From Zhengitettix transpicula (lineage: Eukaryota; Arthropoda; Insecta; Orthoptera; Tetrigidae), in the NCBI GenBank assembly GCA_037074705.1, contig CM073591.1, forward strand, positions 6,254,087 to 6,318,086: 64,000 nucleotides of DNA, written 5' to 3'. Position 1 is the stretch's first letter; every line of letters begins with the position of its first letter. The translations under genes and the position numbers were made by a program. Under the pieces are notes generated by a model that did not search any database, was not told the DNA's origin, and saw nothing but the letters and a program-made list of their open reading frames with translations. Below are positions 62,201 through 64,000 of the stretch, in pieces.

Positions 62201-63527
62201 CAATTAACAACAATTATAAGTTAACATGCTCAAACTGAAAATGGGGAACACAAATTTCCCTGTTCTACATAACTTTTTATTCATTTGGAGGTATTACACA
62301 GACATTTTTTCAATTACGTAGTTACCATACAGTTTTTTTTTTACATTTTTGTATACAATAAAATGAGCTATTGTTACATATTATGTTTGTACTACATAAT
62401 ATATACCATTTTTGTCCAATTACTTTTGTTATACAATAGAACTTTATTTTGTTTAGTTATTAAAGTACTAAATAGTAACAATAATCATTCTTTGACGTCA
62501 CTAACTACTACTCCTGGGCTCGACAACACCTTGAAAGGTCTTGGCCTACCGAGACAACTGCCAGATTGTCGCCTCACATACATGACACATTCTGTGTACT
62601 AGGAGTGGCATGTGGTCAGTGTGTCGATTCTCCCCCCAGTTTCCTTGACCAGGACGAGCACACATCCACATTTCCGTGCCGGGTCTTGAACCCAGGACCT
62701 CTACGATGAGAGGCAGTGACTCTGACCTAACTTTACTAACAGTGTAATATAATATTTACACTTCAAATAAATTGAATATGCACTATGTAAAAAAAATAAT
62801 TATTTTGAAAATTAACTAAAAAAACATAGACGTTGATGAGTAGAAAAAACCAAAAACAGTCTCCAAGTTTATATAACTTTTATTATTAGTCAGAAGCTTT
62901 CAGCTCTTGATGTTTTTATGTAAGTGGTAACGTTTTTATTGTTCATTCAGGATGATTATAACAAAGAGTTGAAAGCTTTCGACTATTTATTTAATAAAGT
63001 TATAAACTTGGAGACTATATGGAATTATTATATTTGCGACTTTAGGTTTTCCCCAATATTCTTTATTTTTAGTCCTGGATCAAATTATCTACTATTCACA
63101 TCATATTTTCCAAATCTTTTTTCCTTCTCTGTGAACAGATTAATATCACCCACAAATCATCGTTTCAACCACCTTGAAACCTCTGTTTAATAATAATTGA
63201 TAATACATGTCAACATAATGTTTTACTCATGTAAATGATCCGACATGTTTACCCCATTTTTAACATTTATTTAAATAATGCAATCTTTTATTTACATGTC
63301 CAACATTTTGAGAGTTCCAGAAACAATCTGTTGCGGACCATCGTGTGACTTTGCAGGGGTGGTTCGCTTGTCATTTTGTTTAATGATGTGTGTGTTCTCA
63401 TTTGTCTTGTATATTTTTTTTCACAAGTTTTTTTTTTGCTATGATCCTTAACTGTTTCTATCAGACATACACAGGGACCATCTTGGTGGCTGTGAACCCG
63501 TACAAGGACATTGACATCTACTCAACG
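16724..63527 (+). CDS. Unconventional myosin, N-terminus and start of motor domain (three coding exons in the window)
   Basis: The gene encodes an actin-based ATPase motor; only its start is here. Exons 16724-16739, 35010-35116 and 63465-63527 join with fitting phases (1, then 0) and GT/AG borders. The product begins MERASGHGPDAGVPDM, continues with ISDIDEQGINRNLQIRYARD and reaches AIYTYTGTILVAVNPYKDID. The (G)V.DM...L..NL..RY....IYTYTG..LVAVNPY order is the myosin motor start, before the P-loop (GESGAGKT), which must lie downstream. There is only a short head before GVPDM, so the N-terminal SH3-like subdomain of classes II, V and VII is absent. Residues look closest to MyTH4-FERM type classes (VII, X, XV, XXII), but I cannot fix the class. 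The start ATG has a strong context (GCCATGG). Confidence 0.9.
17331..18004. other. Intron DNA with short CGAAACGTTG-type modules
   Basis: Near 17572-17670 two modules (CTGATGAAGTCCTGAAAC..GACGAAACGTTGT and CTGAAGAAGCCCC..GGACGGAACGTTGT) stand in tandem. Such CTGAAGA...CGAAACGT blocks are common in arthropod repeat ends. Nothing else is recognised. Confidence 0.45.
18005..18115 (-). mobile_element. HEL1 Helitron 3' fragment
   Basis: GGCGTTGCCCGGGTTGTCG, then TTAAACTCAGCGA and CAATCTCGGTTG, match the 3' part of HEL1 read on the - strand. The exact CTAG terminus is not preserved. Confidence 0.6.
18540..18720. mobile_element. Foldback family, partial copy
   Basis: GGTTGTGTCGCCGCTCTAGG followed by CACCTGAAGAAAGGAACAAG and GAGAAACGTTTTTATG matches one half of the elements at 44010-44245 and 60565-60862. 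Nearby G/C runs at about 18288-18306 are low complexity. Confidence 0.65.
18895..19040 (+). mobile_element. HEL1 5'-side fragment with poly(C) and poly(G) runs
   Basis: TTCCTTATACAAATCTACAC, AACAAACACTG, a long G-run and GAGACACGTC match the 5' part of HEL1. A C-run of about 17 lies just upstream at 18901-18917. Confidence 0.6.
19214..19803 (+). mobile_element. REP1 retroposon copy 3, full length, with target-site duplication
   Basis: The element (19228-19789) starts at the hairpin head GCCTGCGAGAGGATTCTCTT and ends CCTGTTGCCCTAAAAAAAAA. It is flanked by a perfect 14-bp direct repeat, CACATGCCGAGGAA, at 19214-19227 and 19790-19803. The target is itself REP1 sequence (copy 4), so this is a younger insertion in an older copy. 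Confidence 0.92.
19804..20216 (+). mobile_element. REP1 retroposon copy 4 (host of copy 3)
   Basis: It continues the family after CCGAGGAACCTCGG to the 3' end GTCTACACCCCAAAAAAAAA. Its 5' part is represented only by a short stretch left of copy 3. Confidence 0.85.
20217..20530 (+). mobile_element. REP1 retroposon copy 5, 5' truncated
   Basis: It starts at CGTCAGCTGCCTCCTAAACT and ends GTCTGTCTACACC followed by TTCTTCTTTTT, the second kind of tail seen in this family. Confidence 0.85.
20803..22526. repeat. Tandem array, unit about 420 bp, four copies
   Basis: Units starting at ATATAATTAGGTCTGATTTA occur near 20806, 21238, 21660 and 22072. Each carries CCCTTGGGGTTGACTGACCC, GTCTCTTAGATGCCTGCTCT and TACCCTTGTGTAT. 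Units differ by small deletions and substitutions. A diverged reverse copy is at 29290-29610. No function is recognised. Confidence 0.93.
22527..22946. other. AT-rich intron DNA with TA microsatellite
   Basis: A TA tract lies at about 22757-22800. No gene or element is recognised. Confidence 0.6.
22947..23744 (-). mobile_element. HEL1 Helitron copy
   Basis: Read on the - strand the 3' end is CGGGCAACGCCGGGCACC followed by CAGATAGT, a degraded CTAGT. The 5' side carries GTTCTTTGCGACCAGGAAAC and runs into a TA tract at about 23730-23743. It stands head-to-tail with the next copy. Confidence 0.75.
23745..24397 (-). mobile_element. HEL1 Helitron copy, in tandem with the previous one
   Basis: It begins directly after the TA tract with TCTTGGTGCCGGACGTTCCC, a mutated 3' hairpin, and carries GAAACACTAT-type and GTTTGTTTCCTGGTCGC blocks. 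No intact terminal CTAG. Confidence 0.7.
24398..25176. other. Intron DNA rich in CACGTG motifs, otherwise unassigned
   Basis: Several GTCACGTG/CACGTGAC motifs occur (for example near 24874, 24944 and 25040). I recognise no gene. Confidence 0.45.
25177..26758. repeat. Complex direct and inverted repeat cluster
   Basis: Three direct copies of one block (about 25177-25470, 25986-26275 and 26352-26530) share CACGCCTTCATAATGCT, AAGTGACGTAATCCTCTG and GACGTCGACAACA. A part is also inverted at about 25770-25860. A second unit forms long inverted arms at 25482-25710 and 26529-26758. The whole cluster can fold back on itself. It is dense in TGACGTCA-like and CACGTG motifs. Confidence 0.88.
26759..27425 (-). 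pseudogene. Possible LINE remnant (weak)
   Basis: A block at about 26920-26965 (GTGACAACTGACGTGAACGC, CGACTCGCCAGAGCTGAT) matches 34742-34785, which lies in a more recognisable RT remnant on the - strand. Long open frames here are fragmented and match nothing by themselves. Confidence 0.4.
27431..27850 (-). mobile_element. REP1 retroposon copy 6
   Basis: On the + strand it begins with the reversed tail (TTTTTTATTATGGCAACAGG) and runs to CCGAGGTGCCTCGGCACGTG. The hairpin head is missing. Confidence 0.85.
27853..28440 (+). mobile_element. REP1 copy 7 with internal deletion, plus flank shared with the 49-kb locus
   Basis: The head hairpin (GCCTGCGAGTGCTATTCTCT) starts at 27903. A deletion joins CACAAGGCCTGTTTTG to ACGTGGGACAAGTACC. 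The 3' end is GTAGCCTGACTACACC at 28262. The following about 170 bases (through CTTATTTACGTACGTAGTAT) recur in reverse at 49477-49757, and the bases before the head recur at about 49416-49460. Confidence 0.85.
28441..29289. other. Intron DNA, open frames without known match
   Basis: AAGATGGCGGCCGCG near 28629 is a strong YY1-type motif and also an ATG in good context, followed by an open frame of about 50 codons rich in Lys/Glu. I recognise no domain and see no splice support, so I do not call a gene. Confidence 0.4.
29290..29612 (-). repeat. Diverged copy of the 420-bp tandem unit
   Basis: In reverse it shares GTCAACCCCAAGGGACA and the AATTAATGTG...AAATCTGACCTAAT block with the array at 20803-22526. 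Confidence 0.65.
29755..29960 (-). pseudogene. LINE ORF2 C-terminal remnant
   Basis: The - strand has GMWKGVRRENPTTKNMEKK in one frame and, in another, KWVENVEEDMKEDGGG. This is the LRWAGHV...GRP.KWVENVEEDVKE tail typical of LINE RTs, frame-shifted. It is a close relative of the remnant at 35290-35600. Confidence 0.75.
29961..31062. other. Intron DNA, nothing recognised
   Basis: Open frames of up to about 90 codons occur without recognisable domains. Purine-rich DNA lies at about 30680-30750. Confidence 0.5.
31063..31190 (+). mobile_element. REP1 retroposon copy 8, 5' part only
   Basis: It runs from GGGCTGTTCTCTCGCAGGCA to GAGGCCTGTATTGAGAGG and breaks directly into HEL1 sequence. Confidence 0.8.
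31191..31524 (+). mobile_element. HEL1 Helitron, 3' half with intact end
   Basis: It ends with the hairpin GCCCGGGCAACGCCGGGC, then ACCAG and CTAG at 31521-31524 followed by T. It carries GGGTTATGGATGTCGCTGAG. The 5' half is missing and replaced by REP1 sequence. Confidence 0.8.
31525..32261. other. Intron DNA, nothing recognised
   Basis: A short AACTTAGAAAC triplicate occurs near 31610-31635. No gene is supported. Confidence 0.5.
32262..32371 (+). mobile_element. HEL1 Helitron, left part, split by the Harbinger-like insertion
   Basis: AATAAATATTGATAGGGGTC, TTTTCTCCCGATG and GTATAGTTTCAACCCC match the middle of HEL1. Its continuation is at 33744. Confidence 0.75.
32412..32822. repeat. 39-bp tandem array, about 10-11 units, inside the Harbinger-like element
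   Basis: The unit runs GACTCGGGTCAAAACGTCGC then AAGCTGTCTGAAGSAAAAT. Two variants (GAAGC and GAAGG) alternate for several units. Because 39 is a multiple of three, open frames of 180-190 codons on the - strand result from the repeat alone. Confidence 0.97.
32895..33165 (+). pseudogene. Possible Harbinger transposase remnant
   Basis: One frame reads ISEDEIAVIIYCYMLLEED, then LHPINTKRNINGFLNELRAD and VKQIFQFFTQG before TGA at about 33070. HPIN..R...G.F..LR.D...FF.FFR resembles the N-terminal part of PIF/Harbinger transposases (family knowledge). The DDE catalytic core is absent. The following frame reads MSEIERELFAPDEGDIDPP, possibly the C-terminus after an internal deletion. Confidence 0.55.
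33744..34045 (+). mobile_element. HEL1 Helitron, right part after the Harbinger-like insertion
   Basis: It starts with the second TTA. AACAACGCGAATACAACCGA, TTTGGAGTCAAATCCAGGGT and GTATAATTTCAACCC match HEL1. The 3' terminus is not preserved. Confidence 0.7.
34046..34490. other. T-rich intron DNA, nothing recognised
   Basis: The - strand has open frames rich in Lys and Glu by composition. No domain is recognised. Confidence 0.4.
34500..34940 (-). pseudogene. Degenerate LINE reverse transcriptase fragment
   Basis: The - strand reads VIDLAKTFDAAPRDVLLED, a fit to RT motif A (..ID..KAFD.V....L...), then, 60-70 residues on, RRVRGAPQSALVS, a fit to motif B (QGAPQGS.L). The YADD box is not found. 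A related block occurs near 26920-26965. Confidence 0.6.
35010..35116 (+). CDS. Myosin second coding exon
   Basis: The acceptor TTTCAG ends at 35009. Two bases complete a Gly codon and 35 codons follow, HGPDAGVPDMTVISDIDEQG through RYARDAIY, then donor GTATCC (weaker than consensus). GVPDM and INRNLQIRY are the conserved first helix region of the myosin motor. Codon use is GC-rich here, unlike the AT-rich third exon surroundings. Confidence 0.93.
35290..35600 (-). pseudogene. LINE ORF2 C-terminal remnant
   Basis: The - strand reads ELYGDPQIVSFIMRARLRWG in one frame, then after a shift AGHVQRCEEGEPYYKEYGK and GRPGVKWVENVEEDVKE. This is the ELYK.PDIV..IK..RLRWAGHV...GRP..+W...V.ED tail of LINE RTs. 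Confidence 0.85.
35601..36422. other. Intron DNA, nothing recognised
   Basis: Positions about 36110-36180 hold a short REP1-like stretch (GGGAAAACCTGCATCAGG). No gene is supported. Confidence 0.45.
36423..36942 (-). mobile_element. REP1 retroposon copy 9, nearly full length
   Basis: It starts with GTAGACAGGCTGCATGAGG (reversed 3' end) and ends with GCCTGCGAGAGAACAGCCCT (reversed head). Confidence 0.88.
37010..37338. repeat. GAGA/GATA-rich low-complexity array
   Basis: About 330 bases are made almost only of GAGA, GATA and GCGATA units, all purine plus T on this strand. It has no coding meaning. Confidence 0.97.
37370..37440 (+). repeat. Partial copy of the 38-39 kb palindrome arm
   Basis: TAGGCGGCCATTTTGTTTA followed by TGCGAGGTCGGCTCCT matches 38284-38330. 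Confidence 0.8.
37441..37860 (-). mobile_element. HEL1 Helitron fragments
   Basis: GGGTTGAAATTATACAGAAA, AACACTATCAATCTGTTTGA and TTTGTTTCCTGGTCGCAAGG match HEL1 on the - strand. Both ends are lost. Confidence 0.7.
38709..38994 (+). mobile_element. REP1 copy 10, 5' part
   Basis: It runs from AAAGCCTCCGAGGGCTGTTT to CTCCTCTCTCGCCATCC and lacks the 3' half. Confidence 0.85.
38995..39377 (-). mobile_element. REP1 copy 11, inverted, both ends lost
   Basis: It starts at TATAGCATAGGAAAGGGAG directly after copy 10 and ends near AGAGAGAGGAGGAGGTAGCC. The A-tail and the head are missing. Confidence 0.85.
39841..40015. other. Intron DNA, nothing recognised
   Basis: Short spacer between two repeat structures. 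Confidence 0.5.
40016..41330 (+). repeat. CRE/YY1-motif repeat, two direct copies (period about 555 bp)
   Basis: Anchors CATGTCGTGGCCATTA at about 40157 and 40712, AACGTYCAGTGATGAATTG, GGTGGACTCGAGGACGG and GCAAAATGGCCGCCAGTGAC recur in both copies. TGACGTCA/TGACGTCAC motifs and GGCCATTTT motifs recur in each. The second copy ends in an inverted pair (GTGGCGCTGAGTGACGTCAC and its reverse at about 41294-41326). Reverse copies are at 46265-47290. Confidence 0.92.
41331..41649. other. Intron DNA, nothing recognised
   Basis: It ends in a short TATA-rich tract near 41620-41635 at the 5' edge of the next Helitron. Confidence 0.5.
41650..42805 (+). mobile_element. HEL1 Helitron, compound copy with intact 3' end
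   Basis: It ends with CCGGGCAACGCCGGGC, ACCCCTCAG and CTAG at 42802-42805, then T. The 5' blocks (TACAAATCTACACCGGTGG; GTTCTTTG.GACCA.GAAAC) occur twice, at about 41715 and 42140, and the block with TCGGATAAATATTTT occurs more than once. So one or two partial copies are stacked in front of a nearly complete one. Confidence 0.82.
43140..43450 (-). mobile_element. HEL1 Helitron fragment
   Basis: ACGTTGCCCGGGTTGTCG, GTAACGCCGCACTCACCCCC and GTTTGTTTCCCAGTCGCAAG match HEL1 on the - strand. The CTAG end is not seen. Confidence 0.7.
43490..43970. repeat. Purine-rich (A/G) stretch
   Basis: About 480 bases on this strand are mostly A and G, with runs such as AAAGAAAGAAATAAACAG. The opposite strand gives open frames rich in Phe, Leu and Ser that are composition artefacts. 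Confidence 0.85.
44010..44245. mobile_element. Foldback element, second copy of the 60.6-kb family
   Basis: The left arm has AGATAGTCAACTACAGACAG and ACACACCTTGTTCCTTTCTT. The right arm has AAAAAAGGAACAAGGAGGTG and GTCTGTATTTGGGTATGTTT. The centre carries GTTGTGTCGCTCTAGGCTC, as in the other copies. Confidence 0.8.
44336..44510 (+). mobile_element. REP1 copy 12, 3' end only
   Basis: It runs from CACTTTGAGGCGAATTGCC to ATAGCCTGGCTACACC followed by TTGTTCCTCTTC. A 5'-truncated insertion. Confidence 0.82.
44511..44936. other. Intron DNA, nothing recognised
   Basis: No gene or repeat is identified between two REP1 copies. Confidence 0.5.
44937..45432 (-). mobile_element. REP1 copy 13, nearly full length
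   Basis: It begins GGTGATCCACGTGGTGGCAA and ends TTCTGCCTGCGAGAGCTAAC. Confidence 0.87.
45433..46264. other. Intron DNA with CpG-rich part, nothing recognised
   Basis: Positions about 45900-46180 are CpG-rich with ACATGGCCGCACGTGG and an AGAAGTAGAAG run. No gene is supported. Confidence 0.45.
46265..47290 (-). repeat. CRE/YY1-motif repeat, two copies in reverse (period about 513 bp)
   Basis: It is the reverse complement of the unit at 40016-41330. Anchors CAGAATTTCATCCTCTACAA occur at about 46560 and 47073, and GTGACGTCACTC / TGACGTCACTGGCGGCCATT recur. Together with 40016-41330 it forms a widely spaced inverted pair. Confidence 0.92.
47291..47754. other. Intron DNA, nothing recognised
   Basis: No gene or repeat is identified. 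Confidence 0.5.
47755..48850 (-). mobile_element. HEL1 Helitron copy with an internal triplication
   Basis: On the - strand it carries the usual HEL1 blocks, from GTTTGTTTCGTGGTCGCAAG near 48750 to GGTTGCCAGGGTTGTCAG near 47763. The segment 47779-48430 is a tandem triplication. The CTAG end is degraded. Confidence 0.75.
47779..48430. repeat. Tandem triplication, unit 216-217 bp, inside HEL1
   Basis: Units start with AGATTTAAGCTCAGCGACAC at 47779, 47995 and 48212 and end CAATTTCCACCCCCAG. Units are nearly identical, so the duplication is recent. Confidence 0.96.
48842..48868. repeat. (TA)n microsatellite
   Basis: Short TA tract at the 5' edge of the Helitron copy. Confidence 0.9.
48869..49110. 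other. Intron DNA, nothing recognised
   Basis: It contains CGCCGCCATTTTGTACGAG near 48990 (YY1-like). No gene is supported. Confidence 0.45.
49111..49281. repeat. TA/ATAC microsatellites around a HEL1 scrap
   Basis: TA tracts at about 49111-49160 and 49240-49281 flank a short block with TTTGAGTCGGATAAATAC, a HEL1 fragment. Confidence 0.85.
49281..49416 (-). mobile_element. REP1 copy 14, 5' part with head hairpin
   Basis: It runs from TTAACCTCTCAAAACAGGCC to CACCTGCGAGAGAGTAGCCC TCGCAGG; the head hairpin is intact. It adjoins a TA tract. Confidence 0.82.
49546..49650 (+). mobile_element. REP1 copy 15, strongly 5'-truncated insertion
   Basis: Only the last 105 bases are present, ACCCTTCCGCATCCCCCC to GCCTGTTACCCTAAAAAAAA. 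It interrupts a segment whose uninterrupted relative lies in reverse at 28330-28400. This is a filled/empty site pair. Confidence 0.88.
49752..50222 (-). mobile_element. REP1 copy 16
   Basis: It begins GTGTAGACAGGCTACATGAG, preceded by AAGAAGAAG (reversed TTCTTCTT tail), and ends near GGAGGCGTCCCCAAACGTAG. The head is missing. Confidence 0.87.
50223..50744. other. Intron DNA, nothing recognised
   Basis: A G-run at about 50663-50673; no gene. Confidence 0.5.
50745..51150 (+). mobile_element. HEL1 Helitron, 5' and middle part
   Basis: TTATACAAATCTACATCCGT, GAGTCGGATAAATATTTTTT, GATGTTATCTCAGTATAATT and GCGAATACAACCGAGATTGG match HEL1 in order. The 3' end is missing. Confidence 0.75.
51151..51388. 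other. AT-rich intron DNA, nothing recognised
   Basis: No gene or repeat is identified. Confidence 0.5.
51389..51811 (-). mobile_element. REP1 copy 17
   Basis: It begins TTTTTTTGGGGACCAGGCTA and ends GGCATCCCCAAAGATAGCCT. It lacks the middle stretch TTGCTGTGGGGACGCAGC. It is joined to copy 18 by a bridge also found between copies 19 and 20. Confidence 0.86.
51812..52291 (-). mobile_element. Bridge plus REP1 copy 18 with head hairpin
   Basis: The bridge (GTGTTATATATCATAGTTTA, TGAGAAATTAGGAAG) is followed by REP1 from CAGCCAAGGGTTAACTAGG to ACCTGCGAGGGAATGCTCTC GCAGG. Confidence 0.86.
52292..53210. other. Intron DNA, CpG-rich in part, with CA repeats and telomere-like units
   Basis: ACAGACAG repeats lie at about 52334-52356, (CA)n at about 52706-52723 and 52884-52897, and four AACCT units at 52951-52970. 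No gene is supported. Confidence 0.5.
52951..52970 (-). repeat. Interstitial telomere-like repeat, (TTAGG)4 on the - strand
   Basis: Four perfect AACCT units on the + strand. TTAGG is the ancestral insect and arthropod telomere unit. Confidence 0.85.
53211..53660 (-). mobile_element. REP1 copy 19
   Basis: It begins TTTTTTTAGGGTACAAGGCT and ends GGCATCCCCAAAGGTAGCCT. Like copy 17 it lacks the middle stretch with TTGCTGTGGGGACGCAGC. Confidence 0.87.
53661..54128 (-). mobile_element. Bridge plus REP1 copy 20
   Basis: The same bridge as at 51812 (GTGTTATATATCATAGTTTA) is followed by REP1 to GCCTGCGAGAGAATAGCCCT. Confidence 0.87.
54129..54503. other. AT-rich intron DNA with a HEL1 scrap
   Basis: GCGGCGTTGCCCGGGTCTTC near 54331 resembles the HEL1 3' hairpin in reverse. 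Nothing else is recognised. Confidence 0.5.
54504..55082 (+). mobile_element. REP1 copy 21, full length, with target-site duplication
   Basis: The element (54516-55070, 555 bp) runs from GGCGAGGATTCTCTCGCAGG to CCTGTCTACACCCCCAAAAA. It is flanked by AAATGCTCGTTT at 54504-54515 and 55071-55082, a perfect 12-bp duplication. Confidence 0.93.
55083..55624. other. Intron DNA, nothing recognised
   Basis: At about 55495-55535 a short REP1-like scrap occurs (GGAACAGTCGGCCAGCTGCC). No gene is supported. Confidence 0.45.
55626..56080 (+). mobile_element. REP1 copy 22, with small deletions
   Basis: It runs from the head GCCTGTGAGAGCATTCTCTC GCAGG to ACCACGTGGATCACCCTGTT TCTAAAAAC. Parts of the centre and the CATGCAGCC block are missing. 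Confidence 0.85.
56100..56195 (-). mobile_element. REP1 copy 23, 5' scrap
   Basis: An expanded GAGA run leads to GGAGGAGGCGTCCCC and then to GCAGAGGGAGAACAACTCTC ACAGGCTG, a mutated head. Confidence 0.65.
56196..57123. other. Intron DNA, nothing recognised
   Basis: No gene or known repeat is identified. Confidence 0.5.
57124..57687 (-). mobile_element. REP1 copy 24, full length, with target-site duplication
   Basis: The element (57139-57672) has its A-tail at the left (TTTTTTTAGGGCAACAGGCT) and its head at the right (GCCTGCGAGAGAACATCCCT). It is flanked by TTGAAAGCATTGCAT at 57124-57138 and 57673-57687, a perfect 15-bp duplication. Confidence 0.94.
57688..58198. other. Intron DNA, nothing recognised
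   Basis: It has a G-run at about 58154-58167. No gene is supported. Confidence 0.5.
58199..58850 (+). repeat. Direct duplication (period 330 bp) of a possible LINE RT scrap
   Basis: Two copies share GGCTTGAGACRCAATCACAC, GGTGAAATTTCGATT and TGTTTTATGTGGATATAACA at a spacing of 330. One frame reads VPQCSVLDPFLNELLV, which weakly recalls the RT motif GVPQGSVLGP. Confidence 0.75.
58851..60077. other. AT-rich intron DNA with CA/TA microsatellite
   Basis: (CA)n followed by (TA)n lies at about 59138-59210. No gene is supported. Confidence 0.6.
60078..60560. repeat. Long hairpin (inverted repeat) with outer arms
   Basis: The inner arms of about 120 bp at 60111-60230 and 60250-60369 are inverted copies (TAATAAATCAGTTAAT; AGACACTTTATCTTTATTTA; GATACATGTTCGTATC). 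A second pair, GGCTAACTTGCCATAATC near 60080 and its reverse near 60540, lies outside. Confidence 0.92.
60565..60862. mobile_element. Foldback element, best copy of its family
   Basis: The arms of about 130 bp start ATTGGAAATAATATGAAAGA and end in the reverse complement (TCTTTCGTATTATTAATTTC CAAT). The centre has CTAGAGTGACACAACTGC and GTTGTGTCGCTCTAGG. Relatives are at 6661-6755, 18540-18720 and 44010-44245. Confidence 0.87.
60863..62490. other. AT-rich intron DNA, nothing recognised
   Basis: A GC-richer patch at about 61020-61265 stands out from its surroundings but matches no family I know. No gene is supported. Confidence 0.5.
62495..62740 (-). mobile_element. tRNA-derived SINE
   Basis: On the - strand the head reads GGTCAGAGTCACTGCC, TCTCATCGTAGAGG and the B box GGGTTCAAGACCC (62681-62693), a tRNA-like Pol III promoter. 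A body of about 170 bases follows (CGACACACTGACCACATGCC; GTAGGCCAAGACCTTTCAAG). The tRNA of origin is not clear and the 3' tail is short or lost. Confidence 0.75.
62741..62858. other. AT-rich intron DNA
   Basis: Nothing recognised. Confidence 0.5.
62859..63015. repeat. Imperfect hairpin, about 157 bp
   Basis: GTCTCCAAGTTTATATAACT with GAAAGCTTTCAGCTCTT at the left mirrors GAGTTGAAAGCTTTCGAC and AAAGTTATAAACTTGGAGAC at the right. Confidence 0.85.
63016..63464. other. AT-rich end of myosin intron 2
   Basis: It ends in a T-rich tract and the acceptor TATCAG. Nothing else is recognised. Confidence 0.6.
63465..63527 (+). CDS. Myosin third coding exon
   Basis: Twenty-one codons: TYTGTILVAVNPYKDIDIYS and T, then donor GTAAGT. 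Together with the previous exon it gives IYTYTGTILVAVNPY, the most diagnostic block of the early myosin motor. The phase is 0 at both ends. Confidence 0.95.
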
Positions 63528-64000
63528 GTAAGTGAATATTCAATATTACCGTTATTATTATTATTATTATAAAGATTTCTTTCTCAGGACTGTTGGAACG
63601 ACTTGTTTATTCTTGTTTTCCTCCTGTGATGTCATGTAGCGAGCTTGTCCCTTCCTATGCTCAGGGTCCCAGTCAGTCTCCAGCACAACATTTTCCTTGT
63701 TCTAAAATGTCATTGAGTCTGAAATCAAATGTGAATGATACAGAAAAATTCCTCACAAAGCCAAAATGTTTTGGTGTCTATTTTTATGGGTTTCTTTTTC
63801 AGAGAATCTTGGTCTTGTTATCCTCAATATCACCCAAGTTTTGTCCACCCAGACTGAGAGAATCACTCGTGCATGGAATACATGCCAGTTAATGAATGAC
63901 CAAGCACAATCACAATGTTCGCTTGTTTAACCAACCAAAGAGTATTTATTTAAGGTCGGTCTCACCGTTTGATTGTTGTCGAGAGTCACGGGGCGACACA
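63528..64000 (+). other. Start of myosin intron 3
   Basis: It opens with GTAAGTGAAT and a short TTA repeat. No exon is recognised up to the window end. Confidence 0.7.

Larger units (their letters stand above)
35117..63464 (+). other. Myosin intron 2, about 28.3 kb
   Basis: The donor is GTATCC and the acceptor is CTGTTTCTATCAG ending at 63464. The intron holds most REP1 copies, the CRE/YY1 repeat pairs, two large palindromic structures and further Helitron copies. Confidence 0.85.

Noticed and set aside
62660..62735. Functional tRNA gene
   Set aside because: The cloverleaf is not complete and a SINE body follows; only the promoter boxes are tRNA-like.

Overview
This is eukaryotic nuclear DNA, most likely from an arthropod and probably an insect. 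The evidence is intron-split genes of animal families with GT/AG splice sites, an arthropod-type initiator (TCAGT) at the CpG-rich start of the second gene, four AACCT units (the insect telomere repeat), and mobile elements of Helitron, PIF/Harbinger and Jockey/CR1-like LINE type. I cannot name the species. Only two host genes are supported, both on the + strand.

Positions 1-1173 hold the last three coding exons of a novel-type protein kinase C (epsilon / Drosophila Pkc98E group), ending in TAA at 1171-1173. An AT-rich 3' UTR and spacer follow to about 8 kb; from there to about 16.4 kb the spacer is repeat-rich.

From about 16.46 kb to the window end lies the 5' end of an unconventional myosin. 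A CpG-rich promoter and 5' UTR lead to a 16-nt first coding exon (16724-16739), a second coding exon at 35010-35116 and a third at 63465-63527. The splice phases fit exactly and the three exons give a continuous start of a myosin motor domain through the IYTYTG...LVAVNPY segment. Introns 1 and 2 are about 18.3 and 28.3 kb. Most of the window is therefore intron filled with transposable elements.

The dominant repeat, called REP1 here, is a family of about 555 bp present in some two dozen full or partial copies on both strands. It starts with a strong GC-rich hairpin, ends in an A-rich tail, is often 5' truncated, and three copies have clear 12-15 bp target-site duplications. It is therefore a retroposon. 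I see no tRNA-like or 5S-like promoter in it and cannot assign it to a known family. Other families are non-autonomous Helitrons ending in a hairpin plus CTAG (HEL1); a PIF/Harbinger-type element with TTA duplications and a 39-bp tandem array, inserted in a Helitron; several foldback elements; a CRE/YY1-motif-rich repeat in inverted tandem pairs; degenerate LINE fragments; one tRNA-derived SINE; and several minisatellites.

Base composition changes along the window: about 1-8 kb and 58.2-64 kb are AT-rich with little REP1 or HEL1, while about 8-58 kb is GC-richer and packed with them.
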